Positions 9,308-20,100 are shown, counted from the stretch's first letter. The stretch is 64,000 nucleotides of DNA from CAUZIZ01 sp965222655 (GCA_965222655.1 CBDCUP010000022.1:1364001-1428000); one strand, 5' to 3'. Made by a program: numbers and translations. Notes: generated by a model from the letters alone, not told the origin.

Positions 9308-12300
9308 TTACGAAAGCAGCAAGGCCAGGTCTTCGGGGCGGAGGTTGCGAATAAGGCTGTTATCTCGGGTGATGATGGCGTCCGCCAGATCGCGTTTCGA
9401 TTTCTGGAGCTCCAGGATTTTCTCCTCGACGGTGTCGCTAGCAATCAACCGATAGGCGAAGACCTGGCGAGTCTGACCGATGCGATGAGCTCGATCGATT
9501 GCCTGCGCCTCTACCGCCGGGTTCCACCAGGGATCGAGCAGAAAGACATAATCCGCAGCCGTCAGGTTCAGCCCCAGGCCTCCGGCCTTGAGACTGATCA
9601 GGAATAGCTGGCAACTGGGGTCGGTCTGGAACCGCTCTATGCGTGGTTCCCGTTTGCGGACCCGGCCGTCCAGGTATTCATAGGGGATAGCTTGATCATC
9701 CAGGTGCTTGCGCACCAGGGAGAGGAGGCTGGTGAACTGTGAAAATACAAGGGCCTTGTGGCCTTCGTCTATCACCTGAATGAGTTGTTCACTCAACAGG
9801 TCAAGTTTCGCGCTCGGATCCGAAGCCTTCTCAGGATCGACCAGACCGGGGTGACACGCGACCTGGCGAAGACGCAGTAAGGCCTCCAGCACCATTATCT
9901 TGGAACGGTTCAGCCCTTGCTCCTCGATCTTTTTGGACAGCGACTGCCGGTAGAAATCGCGCAGCTGATCGTAGAGGATCCGCTGCTTACCTCGCAGTTC
10001 ACAGAAGATTGTCTGCTCGGTCCGGGGAGGCAGATCTCGGGCTACCTCGTCCTTGGTACGGCGCAGAATGAAGGGTCGAAGAGCCTGCGCCATTACCTCG
10101 AGGGTTTCCTCGTCGGGGGCTCGTGCGCCAGTGGATCTTCCCAGAGAAGCAGAACCTTGGCCCAACATCCCCGGGTTCAGGAATTCGAAGAGGCTAAGCA
10201 GTTCGCCCAGATGGTTCTCGATGGGTGTTCCGCTGAGTGCGAGCCGATGATTTCCCTGGAGCAATCGGGCGGCTTTGGCGGAAGCGGTCTTGGGATTCTT
10301 GATGGCTTGAGCCTCGTCCAGGATCACGTAGTCAAAATGCGCCTTGGCCAGGAAGGCCGCGTCGCGGCGCAAGGTCCCGTAGGTGGTAATCACCAGATCG
10401 TAGTCGTCGAAGGTAGCGGCGTCCTTGTCTCGCCTCAGTCCCGTGTGGTCGAGAACACGGAGTTTCGGGACAAAGCGAGCCGCCTCTTGCTGCCAGTTGT
10501 AGACAATGGATCGGGGGACAACTACCAGCGAAACCCCTGGGCGCGATCCTCCGAGGGCCTTCTTACCGTTGGTAGCGTGTCCCTCGCGCAGACGGCGGCC
10601 CTCGAGCAAAGCCAGAACCTGAACCGTCTTACCCAGGCCCATATCGTCGGCAAGACAGCCACCAAAGCCGAACTCTTGCAGAAACGCCATCCATCCCAAG
10701 CCCTCTCGCTGGTAGACTCTGAGTCGACCGGAAAAGCTGGCGGGCTCGAGTACGGTCCGGATCCCTTCGAAGTGCAGCAGTTGATCCCGGGCCTGCTCGA
10801 AAACCTTATCGAAGGAGGCTTCCGGCTGGGACGCGAGCAGGGCGTCGATCAGGACCACCTGGCTGCGAGAGAAACGAAGGCTTTCCTTTTGGGGAACACC
10901 CAGGTCACCCAGAATTCCGTACCGGTCCAGCCATTCCTTGGGCAGGATACCGAGGCTTCCATCGCCCAGAGGAATGAAGTCTTCGCCCCGCCGCAGTGCT
11001 TTAAGCAGCTCTGGCAGGGCGACCTTTTGGTCCCCGAACTGCACGTTTCCGTGCACTTCGAACCAGTCGATATCCGACTCGACCTGGACACTGAAAGAGC
11101 TGGAGCTTCGGTAGAGACGACCCTCGGCCTCTACCTGCCAACCTTCTCGGGTTAGAGTGGACACTGCCCGCGCCAACTTCGGCGGCGCCAGCTTTAGACC
11201 TATCGTGTCCCGCCAGGCATCGCGGACCCACTGAAAACCGATTGAGCTCAGGAGCGACCGAGCCTCCGACTCGCGTTCCATGTCACGCACCACGACTCGG
11301 TCCCCGTCGGCCCCAAGAAAACGGCGCATTGGATCATCCGGCTCGACCAACCGGCCCTCATAGTCGAAGGAGAGCTCAGCCTGCAACCGCTCCCCTGGAA
11401 AGCGCGGTCTGCGCAGCTTCAGGTTCGGAATCGGCGTGATGTGAACTTCCTCATACTTGAGCGCGGCCGGCAAGTTGAGGAGGGCGGGGTCTGGAACCAG
11501 CATGAGCGCTTCCCACAGATCTCCCCGCCGTTCAGCAGGAACGACGACGCGCGCATCCTGACGCAGCATGGCGATCCAGGCAAAAGCGCCGTGGTGCTCG
11601 AGCCGCGCCACACACTCACGGGTGAAAACCAGGCCGCCAGACGTCAACAGGACTGGCTCCGAGAGCGACATACTCTGCTCCCCGCGACACAGCCTTCCGG
11701 ATACCGCGAAATGACCTGGAACAGAGTCGGATGAGATCTCCAGCTGAAATACCCACTTCCCCTCATCGTCCCATCGCATGGGTACCGGATCAGCTTCCTG
11801 CTCACTTCGCAAAAAGCAATGCTCACTTTGGCACATTAGCAGGGCCAGGGTTTCCTGGATCGCTTCCGGCAACCGGTAGCGGCTGCGCAGTGACGTGTAG
11901 GACGGATAATCGTATTGGTAGGGACCGGGTCCGGTATCGTCTCGGGCGCCGTCAAGCAGCGAGAGAATCTGCCGATCGACTGGATCAGGGAGCTTGGCGA
12001 TCTGGTTGAGGGGAATTCTCCTCGCTCTCGGCTTCCCCCATTTGCCGTCCTTGCGCAGACGTCGCTCTGAGACTTCAATGCACAGCATGCCGGTCTTCAG
12101 CGTTTTGTCCACGTCGATGATGTAGACGATCTCGTCTCGTGATTCTTCAGCCAAGACCGTCGGAGCCACCATGGAGGCCTGGATCTTGTCTAGCTGCTTT
12201 CTCCAGAGCGTCTTTGCCGGACCTTTCCTGGAGAGGAGCCGGCCATTCTCCTCGCGCTGCCTGGGGGTTCCGAGGCCGAGCTTAGCTGGCCTGGACTCTG

Positions 12301-12586
12301 CCTCCTGAACCGAATCATCGGAGTCCACCTGGAGCAGGGTCGCCCAGATGTGCTTGCAGAGCCCACGATCATTGAAATAAGGACAAGAGCATTCGACCTC
12401 AACCGCGAGGTCCACTGAGCTCCACGACACCGTCACGACATACAGGGACGAGCCCTGGACAACGGCCCTGATCGATCTGGGGCCTACATCGACAATCTCT
12501 ACCGCGCCTTGGAGGAAATAGCCCTGACCTCGAGTCCGGACAGCGAAGGAAAAAGATCGAGCCAACTGGTCAGTCAATGGAGTCAT
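9308..12586 (-). CDS. SWIM zinc-finger SNF2-family helicase/ATPase
   Basis: A 1092-residue double-stranded DNA translocase of the bacterial SWI2/SNF2 group. The SWIM zinc finger is at residues 66-79 (CSCPYFNDRGLCKH). A long middle region (about 100-600) with beta-rich segments is typical of the bacterial N-terminal extension. The ATPase core follows: Walker A DDMGLGKT near 653, Walker B DEAQ near 760, motif III LALSGTPIENH. The C-terminal helicase lobe has VFSQFTSLLS and the arginine-finger motif RAHRIGQTRQ. These proteins act in transcription or DNA-repair remodelling; the exact client is unknown. A 412-codon open frame on the opposite strand (9917-11155) is a shadow. E2 and E3 elements flank the gene. 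Confidence 0.9.
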   Translation of the reverse strand: MTPLTDQLARSFSFAVRTRGQGYFLQGAVEIVDVGPRSIRAVVQGSSLYVVTVSWSSVDLAVEVECSCPYFNDRGLCKHIWATLLQVDSDDSVQEAESRPAKLGLGTPRQREENGRLLSRKGPAKTLWRKQLDKIQASMVAPTVLAEESRDEIVYIIDVDKTLKTGMLCIEVSERRLRKDGKWGKPRARRIPLNQIAKLPDPVDRQILSLLDGARDDTGPGPYQYDYPSYTSLRSRYRLPEAIQETLALLMCQSEHCFLRSEQEADPVPMRWDDEGKWVFQLEISSDSVPGHFAVSGRLCRGEQSMSLSEPVLLTSGGLVFTRECVARLEHHGAFAWIAMLRQDARVVVPAERRGDLWEALMLVPDPALLNLPAALKYEEVHITPIPNLKLRRPRFPGERLQAELSFDYEGRLVEPDDPMRRFLGADGDRVVVRDMERESEARSLLSSIGFQWVRDAWRDTIGLKLAPPKLARAVSTLTREGWQVEAEGRLYRSSSSFSVQVESDIDWFEVHGNVQFGDQKVALPELLKALRRGEDFIPLGDGSLGILPKEWLDRYGILGDLGVPQKESLRFSRSQVVLIDALLASQPEASFDKVFEQARDQLLHFEGIRTVLEPASFSGRLRVYQREGLGWMAFLQEFGFGGCLADDMGLGKTVQVLALLEGRRLREGHATNGKKALGGSRPGVSLVVVPRSIVYNWQQEAARFVPKLRVLDHTGLRRDKDAATFDDYDLVITTYGTLRRDAAFLAKAHFDYVILDEAQAIKNPKTASAKAARLLQGNHRLALSGTPIENHLGELLSLFEFLNPGMLGQGSASLGRSTGARAPDEETLEVMAQALRPFILRRTKDEVARDLPPRTEQTIFCELRGKQRILYDQLRDFYRQSLSKKIEEQGLNRSKIMVLEALLRLRQVACHPGLVDPEKASDPSAKLDLLSEQLIQVIDEGHKALVFSQFTSLLSLVRKHLDDQAIPYEYLDGRVRKREPRIERFQTDPSCQLFLISLKAGGLGLNLTAADYVFLLDPWWNPAVEAQAIDRAHRIGQTRQVFAYRLIASDTVEEKILELQKSKRDLADAIITRDNSLIRNLRPEDLALLLS

Positions 12587-12659
12587 GGCAATTGCTAAGC
12601 AAACGATCAGGATAGTCGATTTGACCGTGAAGAGCGTGGTTGGCCTTTACCGGGCCTTA

Positions 12660-12932
12660 GGGTCTGTAAGGAAATAACCGATGCACTTTGCTGGGGTCCC
12701 CAGGTACGCTGGCTAGACGCGAGCGACGCGCATACCCGCTGCGGTATGTAAGGAGCGAGTAACAACGCCAGCGTGCCTGCGGACCTCAGCCCGCAGGGGC
12801 GCGGCGGCGCGGGGGCATCTGCTTTGTTGCCGCTCCTGGAAGATGCGCAGCGGCATCGCCTGCCTCGCGGCGCCTCCCATCTGCCCCCACTGCGCTCGCG
12901 CCAAAGTGCATCGGTTATTTCCTTACAGACCC
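12660..12932. mobile_element. E2 element, copy B (273 bp)
   Basis: Same length as copy A and about 95 percent alike by eye, with the same GGGTCTGTAAGG ends and TTA on both sides (12657-12659, 12933-12935). Non-coding. It lies just upstream of the SNF2 gene and could affect its promoter. Confidence 0.85.
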
Positions 12933-13140
12933 TTACCTTGAGCAGAGGCTTCTTGCTGGAAGAATTCTTCACAAGTGATTGTCCCATTGACCTGTGACTG
13001 CATTCAAACGCAGAGACTCTCCAGCAATCGGTGTCGAGGATTGGGCCCCATATAATCCTGTGCTATACAACGGTAGCATCGGCCTATCTGCGGTCGACAA
13101 TTAGGAAGAATCAGTCATCGGTCCAAGTTGGAGGAGAGTC

Positions 13141-13227
13141 ATGCCCAGCCATCTGAAGATTGTAGCCTGTGTTGCTCTGTTGCTGTTGGCGGTCACTACT
13201 CAGAAGGGAAAGGGACCCAATAGATAG
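13141..13227 (+). pseudogene. Orphan gene start: signal-peptide coding fragment (28 codons)
   Basis: A strong ribosome site (GGAGGAG, 13130-13136) precedes ATG 13141. The peptide has two charged residues, a hydrophobic run (VACVALLLLAVTT) and then QKGKGPNR and a stop. That is the start of an exported protein with nothing after it. The following ~580 bases hold only palindromes, so this is most likely the 5-prime remnant of a deleted gene; a genuine small secreted peptide is less likely. Confidence 0.5.
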
Positions 13228-13432
13228 AAAAAACCCCTCCACAGAGCGGAGGCAAGGTGTACATAGAAACCTTCGACAGCGGCATGGGGAAAGATGAACA
13301 GAGCTCTCCCTGATCCGGCTCTAGACGAGGGGTCCCAAGCTGAAACTTCATTTGCAGGTTTGGATGGAAAACGGATGTAACCCATTGATCTAGAGTGGAA
13401 TAGAGCATTCACCTAGAGATTTTCCGAAAACT

Positions 13433-13512
13433 GTGGGGGTGGCCTCCGTGCCTCCGTTCTTCGAGCCAGAGGCTCGACGGAAAGAACACGGCGGCACGGA
13501 GGCCACCCCCAC
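13433..13512. repeat. 80-bp intergenic palindrome, member 1
   Basis: The outer stem GTGGGGGTGGCCTCCGTGCC pairs perfectly with GGCACGGAGGCCACCCCCAC. The interior keeps a short CGAGCC/GGCTCG stem and a CACGGCGGC box. It shares layout, but not stem sequence, with 13605-13684 and 40468-40540. Confidence 0.75.
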
Positions 13513-13604
13513 GTCCCTTGACCGAAATTTTCTTCTCGAACGGGGCCAGTGCTTCCTGGGGGCGTGACTAAGCTGAAACATGAATAAGCCTGTGCCAGTG
13601 AAAC

Positions 13605-13684
13605 GTGGCTTCGGTCTCCAGGCCGAAGTCTTCCATTTTCGAGCCTCTTGGCTCGAAGCACGGCGGCCTGGAGACCGCCACCAC
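13605..13684. repeat. 80-bp intergenic palindrome, member 2
   Basis: The stem GTGGCTTCGGTCTCCAGGCC pairs with GGCCTGGAGACCGCCACCAC apart from a few positions. The inner stem TCGAGCCTCTTGGCTCGA and the CACGGCGGC box match member 1. The stem sequence differs while pairing is kept. A further fragment (ACGTGGCTTCGGTCTCCAGC) lies at 46141-46160. Confidence 0.75.
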
Positions 13685-13813
13685 GTCCTAGACAAAGTTT
13701 CATTGCTCGAATGGGGCAGCGCAGCGGGGGCGGGACTGACCAGAAACTACCCCCGACCTGAAACGTCGAGCGCTTCCCGGCTGCCTGTGATAAGAAGAAC
13801 AGTGGAGAAAGCC

Positions 13814-15418
13814 ATGAGTACCAGAGCTCGGACCCAGACGCTCCTTGCTGGACTTCTTGCCTTGGTCCTCGCCAGCTGTGGCAAGGTCGAACCACCCAGA
13901 ACAAAAGCACGAAAGGCAGTCACAATCCATGCCGGAAAGCCCATCAGTACTGAGGACCGGGTCGTCCTCTTCGCCTTTGATGACTACTCTGTCCCCTCTA
14001 CCCGGGGACTCAAAGTTCAGATGCTTCAGCCCGAAAAATACTCTGGGAATCCCATCATTTCGCGAGGCCTTGCCGGAGAACCGGACGAAGATCGGGCACA
14101 AGGAGTAAGTGTGGTCCGCGAAGCGGACCGGTGGCGGCTCTGGTATCAGGCACAGGCAGGTAAGGAGACCCACGCCGCCTATGCCGAAAGCGAGGACGGG
14201 ATCAGCTGGCGGAAACCCCAGCTTGGCCTGACCGAATTCAATGGCAGCCGCAACAATAATCTACTCCGGACCGAGGCCGGTGTCGAGGTCAGGTCGGTGC
14301 TGTTGAACCCCGGGGGGCCCTCGGAACACCGATACGTCATGGCGGCAGCGGACCGGAGTTGGTGGCAGGACTGGAAGATGGACGTCCCCTCAATGACCCG
14401 GATAGAAGTCAGCTCGGATGGTCTGGACTGGCAGTCTCTGAGAGATCAGCCAGGGATCGTAGCCCAGCAGAACAAGATCATGACGATCTACCGCTTCAAT
14501 GAATACTTCCATCTAGGCGGCTACCAGATCTATCCAATGGTTTCCCACCCCATGCAGCCGCCAGACCTGGGGAAGGATTTTTGGGCCCCGCGAACCCTTT
14601 CCGTGTGGCGTTCTCCCGATCTCGAGCGCTGGCCCTTGGAGAACACGAAGGCTTTCTACAAACCGCTGCGTTCTTCCTCTCCCTATCGCCCAGGCTGGGA
14701 CCGTGAGGAGGTTCATGTAGGAGCGATGGTCACGACCTACCCAAACGTCTGCCTGGGGGTCTACGGGCAGTGGCATCACCCCATCAATGAAGGGGCTCCC
14801 CAGTACCGGGGTGAGGATGTTTCCGTGGACCTGGGACTGATCATCAGCAATGACGGACTCCATTTCAGGGATCCTGCCCCCGGCTTCACATTCCTTGCCC
14901 GAGATCAGGAACTCACCTGGGACCGCGACTTCAAGGATAACAAGGACCAAGCTAATCTCCTCATGTGGCAGGGCTCCATGATCAACACGCTCGAGAAGAC
15001 CCACATCTACTATTGCGCCACCACGCCCGGAGGTAACGTGGCCGGGGTTGGAATGAACATTGGTCTGGCCACCCTGCCCCGTGACCGTTTTGGGTATCTC
15101 TCGCTCATCAACTCCTCGGGGCCAGGCCAATTCTTGACCTGCCCCCTGGAGGCGGGGGAGAAGACCCGGCTTTATCTCAATGCCCATGTTCCTTCTGGAG
15201 CGTCCCTGAGAATTGCGTTGACCGACGAAGACGGTCTCATAGAGTTACCTGGCTACGGACGAGAGGATGGCCTCCAAAGTCTTCTGTCCGGACTCGACAC
15301 GCCCGTCGAGTGGCCCACGGGCCGCTTCCTGCCGAGGGGAGAGAAGTTCAGGATCCGAGGAGAGTTGGAGGGAGACGGAGCCCAGGTATTTGCGCTCTAT
15401 CTGGATACCGAGCGCTGA
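13814..15418 (+). CDS. Lipoprotein with glycosidase-like beta-propeller
   Basis: ATG 13814 follows AGTGGAGAAAG and opens a lipoprotein signal: LLAGLLALVLASCGK, with the lipobox cysteine near residue 21. The frame is open further upstream to 13580, but only this start gives a signal peptide. The 534-residue protein repeats the blade motifs of the gene at 2-1279 (RLWYQAQ, YAESEDGISWRKP, RNNNLL), so it is a paralogue of that GH32/GH43-like propeller. Anchored outside the cytoplasmic membrane, it probably binds or trims glycans. It has its own upstream region containing two palindromes. Substrate unknown. Confidence 0.75.
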   Translation: MSTRARTQTLLAGLLALVLASCGKVEPPRTKARKAVTIHAGKPISTEDRVVLFAFDDYSVPSTRGLKVQMLQPEKYSGNPIISRGLAGEPDEDRAQGVSVVREADRWRLWYQAQAGKETHAAYAESEDGISWRKPQLGLTEFNGSRNNNLLRTEAGVEVRSVLLNPGGPSEHRYVMAAADRSWWQDWKMDVPSMTRIEVSSDGLDWQSLRDQPGIVAQQNKIMTIYRFNEYFHLGGYQIYPMVSHPMQPPDLGKDFWAPRTLSVWRSPDLERWPLENTKAFYKPLRSSSPYRPGWDREEVHVGAMVTTYPNVCLGVYGQWHHPINEGAPQYRGEDVSVDLGLIISNDGLHFRDPAPGFTFLARDQELTWDRDFKDNKDQANLLMWQGSMINTLEKTHIYYCATTPGGNVAGVGMNIGLATLPRDRFGYLSLINSSGPGQFLTCPLEAGEKTRLYLNAHVPSGASLRIALTDEDGLIELPGYGREDGLQSLLSGLDTPVEWPTGRFLPRGEKFRIRGELEGDGAQVFALYLDTER

Positions 15419-15434
15419 AATCGCGTCCAAGAAT

Positions 15435-15944
15435 TCAGGCTTTGCTGGAATCTCTTGCCGCTAGGATCTTCGGCGTCACCAGCCAGAGAAGGGTTCCGCA
15501 TCCCGGCTCGACCTCGTTCCAGCTTCGTACCGATAGATCGATCGCAGCCAAGGCCGCAGTGGGGAACTTGACTCTTGCCCCAGCCACCAGATCCCCGATC
15601 AGGTCCGGCAGAGAGGGCATGTGTCCCGCCAGAAGCAAGCTCTGGTCAGCGTCACTGCAGCCGCGCAGGAAATCGAGGAGATCAGCGGAACTACAGACAT
15701 AGAGCCGATCGGTAACGTGGACGGGACAGGACCAGTTACCCGCCTCGGCTGCCAGACGAACGGTCTCTTCGGCCCGTTGAGCTGAGGAGCAGATCACCTT
15801 CTGGGGGAACTGCTCGAGCCCGGAAAGATAGCGTCCGATGATTTGAGCTGAACCGCGTCCGCGCTTGTTCAGGGGGCGTTCATGGTCCCCACCGCCGCTT
15901 ACGTTCCAGTCTGATTTCCCGTGCCGGAGCAAGTAGAGTCTCAC
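15435..15944 (-). CDS. sixA: SixA-like phosphohistidine phosphatase (histidine phosphatase superfamily)
   Basis: 169 residues, the usual length for SixA. The catalytic RHG is at residues 7-9 (LYLLRHGKSDW), with HERPLNKRG, the second arginine in CSSAQRAEET and the late histidine in LAGHMPSLPDL, where most relatives have GHNP. SixA removes phosphate from histidine phosphocarrier domains; a broader phosphatase role is possible. It converges on the lipoprotein gene and diverges from the MDR gene at 16068. Confidence 0.8.
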   Translation of the reverse strand: MRLYLLRHGKSDWNVSGGGDHERPLNKRGRGSAQIIGRYLSGLEQFPQKVICSSAQRAEETVRLAAEAGNWSCPVHVTDRLYVCSSADLLDFLRGCSDADQSLLLAGHMPSLPDLIGDLVAGARVKFPTAALAAIDLSVRSWNEVEPGCGTLLWLVTPKILAARDSSKA

Positions 15945-16067
15945 TTCTCCATTGTCCCACGTCCCTTGGGATGACGCACCTTTGTGTTCCTACCCGGCTG
16001 CGAGCTGGATCCGTCGAGGGGGCTTGCGCTATCATCGGCGTGCTCGCCTGGTAGTGGGGGATTGAAT

Positions 16068-17084
16068 ATGAAACAGGCAACTCTTTATGGTGTGGGAGAC
16101 CTCCGGATGGAGGAACGTCCGCTCGATAGTAACAACCTGGAACCCGATCAGTTGTACGTCGAGACCGACGTGACTGCACTCTCAACGGGAACGGATCTTG
16201 GGAATTACCTGGGCGATTCCACCTACGTGCCGGACGCACCGGATTACCCAAGACCGGTCGGATACTCAAACGTGGGAACCGTCAAGCGAGTTGGCTCGGC
16301 AGTCAAGGAAATCGAGCCAGGCCGACGCATCTTCTCTCGCTATCCCCACCGGTCCGCGTTCATTGCTCGAGAGTCCGAAGTCCTCACTCCCTTACCCGAC
16401 GGTCTCTCCTCAGAGGTGGCAACGCTCGCCTACCTGACCCACCTGGGCTTAGCAGCGCTGCGTCAGGCCCGATACCAAACCGGGGAGAACGTTGCTGTGG
16501 TAGGACTTGGGGTAATCGGACTCGGAACCGTAGGTCTAGCTCGGGCGATGGGAGCCAAGGTTGTCGGTATCGCCAATTCGCCGATTCGCTGTGAGGCAGC
16601 CCTGCAAGTCGGCGCCGATGCCGCATTCGAATCTGGCGACTCGAACCTCGGTGAGCGCCTCGATGAGGTCTTTGGCAAAGTCGGGGCGGATATCGTAATT
16701 CTGACCGCGAATCCGTGGCCGGCCTACCGGCTGTCCGTAGATATTGCCCGCCAGGGAGGGAGGGTAAGTATCCTGGGTTTCCCGGGGCGGTTTGAATCGG
16801 CCCCTGATTTCAATCCCTTGGACCCCTCTTGGTTCTACGGCAAACAGCTGACCCTTCTGGGTGCTGGTCTTGCGCCAGGTTCGGACTGTCCGCCCGACGA
16901 ACTCAGATTCAATCTGCGCAGAAACCTGCAGTACATCATCGACTTGATGGCAGGGAACCAGCTCCAGCTCGAGTCTCTCATCACCCACCGCCTGCCCGCT
17001 GACCGGATGCAGGAGGCCTATGAGCTGGCGAAAGAGCACTCCAAGGATTTGATTGCCGCCGTATTCGATTGGAAATCTGCCTGA
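16068..17084 (+). CDS. Medium-chain dehydrogenase/reductase, zinc-less type
   Basis: A 338-residue MDR protein: N-terminal GroES-like fold, Rossmann segment VVGLGVIGLGTVGLA in the middle and a C-terminal dimer region. The catalytic zinc cysteine found in alcohol/threonine dehydrogenases (usually GICGSD) is replaced by ALSTGTD, and no structural-zinc cysteine cluster is seen. This suggests a zinc-independent reductase, similar to those next to sugar-oxidation genes. ATG 16068 is preceded by GGGGGATTG; an upstream in-frame start at 15984 gives a less natural N-terminus. Confidence 0.75.
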   Translation: MKQATLYGVGDLRMEERPLDSNNLEPDQLYVETDVTALSTGTDLGNYLGDSTYVPDAPDYPRPVGYSNVGTVKRVGSAVKEIEPGRRIFSRYPHRSAFIARESEVLTPLPDGLSSEVATLAYLTHLGLAALRQARYQTGENVAVVGLGVIGLGTVGLARAMGAKVVGIANSPIRCEAALQVGADAAFESGDSNLGERLDEVFGKVGADIVILTANPWPAYRLSVDIARQGGRVSILGFPGRFESAPDFNPLDPSWFYGKQLTLLGAGLAPGSDCPPDELRFNLRRNLQYIIDLMAGNQLQLESLITHRLPADRMQEAYELAKEHSKDLIAAVFDWKSA

Positions 17085-17113
17085 CCCAACGGGCACTTGG
17101 CCCCTCACCGAGG

Positions 17114-20100
17114 CTACCTCTTGGGCACCGGGAGCGATTTCCTCTCCTCTCCGCGGGGCTTGGCCAAGCGCTCCAGGGCGCGCTGCCACCCTTCTTTCGT
17201 CTTGTTGGGAAGCTTGGGGATCCCCGATTGGATCCTCGGGTCGCCCGCACCGCCCTGCCCGCCGACTACGTTGAATGTCTCGACGTCCTGGCTCAGTAGG
17301 TCTGCTGTAGTGGCATCTCGTACCAGACCCGTCAGAATGTACTTCCCCGGGCGCAGATCCGAGGTGATCTCGAAGAGTGTGACCGGACCGAAGTCGTCGC
17401 TGAACTGTGAGGGGAGAAGGACTGATCCGTCTGCGCCCATATGGAAAAAGGAGACTTGGTCACCTCTAGGCGTTTCCAGCACCATCCAGATTTCCGTTTC
17501 GACCGCCTCCGGCCCTGTGTTCGACAATAGAAGCGATGTGGCCTCAACGAAGTCACCGGCGCTGTAGCGTGCGGCACTCAACTCGATTTCCAGGGTTGGG
17601 CCTGAGTCCCATGCCTGGGTAATCGTGACGACTGTCTCTTCAATTGCCACGGTCCCCGTTCTAGACTCGCCACTGGGGTTGGCCAGAACTTCGAACTCCA
17701 CGGTACCTGTCCCACCGGATGCAGTAGCGGTTCCCAAGGTGATCCACTCCGCACCCGTGGAAGCAGACCAATCACAGCCGTCAAGCGTAGTAACCGTTAT
17801 ATTGCCGCTGCCTCCCTCCCCCTCGAAGAGCGTACTGGTTGCAGATGCTGCGTAGGTACACTCCGCGCCCGCCTGGGTCACCATGATTGTCTGACCCTCA
17901 ACCTCCAAGGTTCCGCTGCGTGACTGGATGGTAGGATTGGCCTCGACGACGCACAGGAAGCTGCCGTTACCCGTTCCCCGGTCGCCCTGGGCGATCACAA
18001 CCCACTCAACATTGCTCGCCACTGTCCAGCTGCAGCCCTCTGGAGCCGAGACATAGATCTCGTCATTTCCGCCGGCGCCATCTATCGAAGTGCTGGTGGA
18101 AGAAAGGCTGTAGGAACAGTCAAGTCCACCCTGGTTGATGGTCACCACCTGGTCTTCAACTGCAATGCTTCCGGATCGGGACTCGGGGCTTGGATTGGCC
18201 GCCACGGTGAAAGAGACTAACCCACTGCCAATGCCTTCACTTCCAGCCGAGATGGAGATCCAGCCGTCGCTGCTGGCCGCGGACCACTCACAACCCTGGG
18301 GTGACGTCACGTTCACGCTTCCGCTGTTCTCATCGGAAGTCAGGGGGAAAATCCCCGGAGACAAAGAATAGGAACACTCAATCCCGCTCTGGGTGACCGT
18401 TAGCACCTGATCCTCGATGGTAATCGCCCCCGAACGAGATTCAGTCACACTATTCGAGGCAACGGCGAACGACACGAATCCATCGCCATCGCCATGACTC
18501 TCGGAAACCAGGGTGATCCAGCCGTCGCCACTGGACGCAGACCAGCTGCACCCGCTGGGAGAGAGAACACCGAAGCTGCCCTCTCCACCGTCGGAGTCAA
18601 AGGCGACGCTGTCCGAAGAGAGCGAGAAGCTGCAAACCGCGCCACTCTGGGTGATCGTCAGCACCTCATCCTCAACCATGACCGTGCCTGATCGGGATTC
18701 GGACGTGCCATTGGCGTCCACGATGAAGGAAACCGAACCGTTGCCGTTCGCACTGGCTCCGCTACTCACCTCGATCCAGCTGTCTCCGCTGAACGCGGAC
18801 CAGTTACAGCCCTCCGGAGAGGTGACGTCGACGCTTCCCTCACCGCCGTCGGAGTCAAAGGTGGCACTAGTAGAAGATAGAGAAAGGCTACAATCAATCC
18901 GACTCTGGGTGATCGTCAGGACTCGGTCCTCGACGGTGATGGTTCCCGATCTGGGCTCAGTTGCGGCATTGGTTTCCACCGTGAACGACAGGGAGCCATT
19001 GCCACTGCCACTGGCCCCGGTACTGATCGAGATCCAGCTGTCGCTGCTGGACGCGGACCACTCACAACCCTCAGGTGAAGTGACGTTGGCCGTGCTGGTA
19101 CCTCCTTCAGGATCAAAGGAGGCACTAGTCGGAGACAGAGAATAGGTGCATTCGATTCCGTCCTGGGTGATCGTCAGCACCTGGCCCTCGACCACCATCG
19201 TCCCGGACCGGGACTCGATCGTGTCATTGGCCTCCACCGTGAAGGAGACGTCACTGCTGCCGCTGCCATTGGCTCCGGCACCGACACTAATCCAACTCTC
19301 GCTGCTGGACGCGGACCACTCGCAGCCCTCGGGAGAGGTGACAGCCGCGCTGCTGATGCCGCCCTCGGAGTCAAAGAACGAGCTGTTTGGAGACATCTCG
19401 TAGGTGCAGGAGATGCCCTCCTGGGTAATCGCGAAGACCTTACCACCCGCTACAATCGTGCCCGTTCGCGTCTGAATGGTGGCATTGGCATCCACTGTGA
19501 AAGAGACCGAGCCGTCACCACTTCCAGTGGACCCGGAGCTGACTGTAATCCAGCTCTCACTCGCGGACGCGGACCACTCACACCCCTCAGAAGAGGTAAC
19601 GCTTACGCTGCTGCTGCCGTCCTCGGCGTCAAAAGACGCACTGCTGGGAGATAGCGAGTAAGCACAGTCGATGCCACCCTGGGTAATTGTAAGTTCCTGT
19701 TCGGCCACGGTGATCGCTGCGGTTCGAGACTGAGTACTTTCGTTGGAAGCCACCGTGAAGGAGACAGGGCCGGTACCACTGCCACTACTACCGGTGCTGA
19801 TTTCGATCCAGCCGTCACTAGCAGAGGCGGACCACTCACAGCCCTCAGGCGACGTAACGATGGCAGCGCTGCCACCACCTTCGGGGTCAAAGGAAGCACT
19901 GCTGGGAGACAGAGAATAGGTACAGTCAATTCCCTCCTGGTTCAGCGTCAGCACCTGGCCTTCGACCAGAATGGTCCCGGATCGAGATTGGATCATGTCA
20001 TTGGGAGCCACCGTGAAGGAGGCGTTGCCGCTACCACTGCCACTGGCCTCGGCGCCCATGACGATCCAGCTTTCGCTGCTGCTTGCGGACCACTGACAGC

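Noticed and set aside
9917..11155. 412-codon plus-strand frame opposite the SNF2 gene
   Set aside because: It lies wholly inside the well-supported helicase on the other strand, with no ribosome site or domain.
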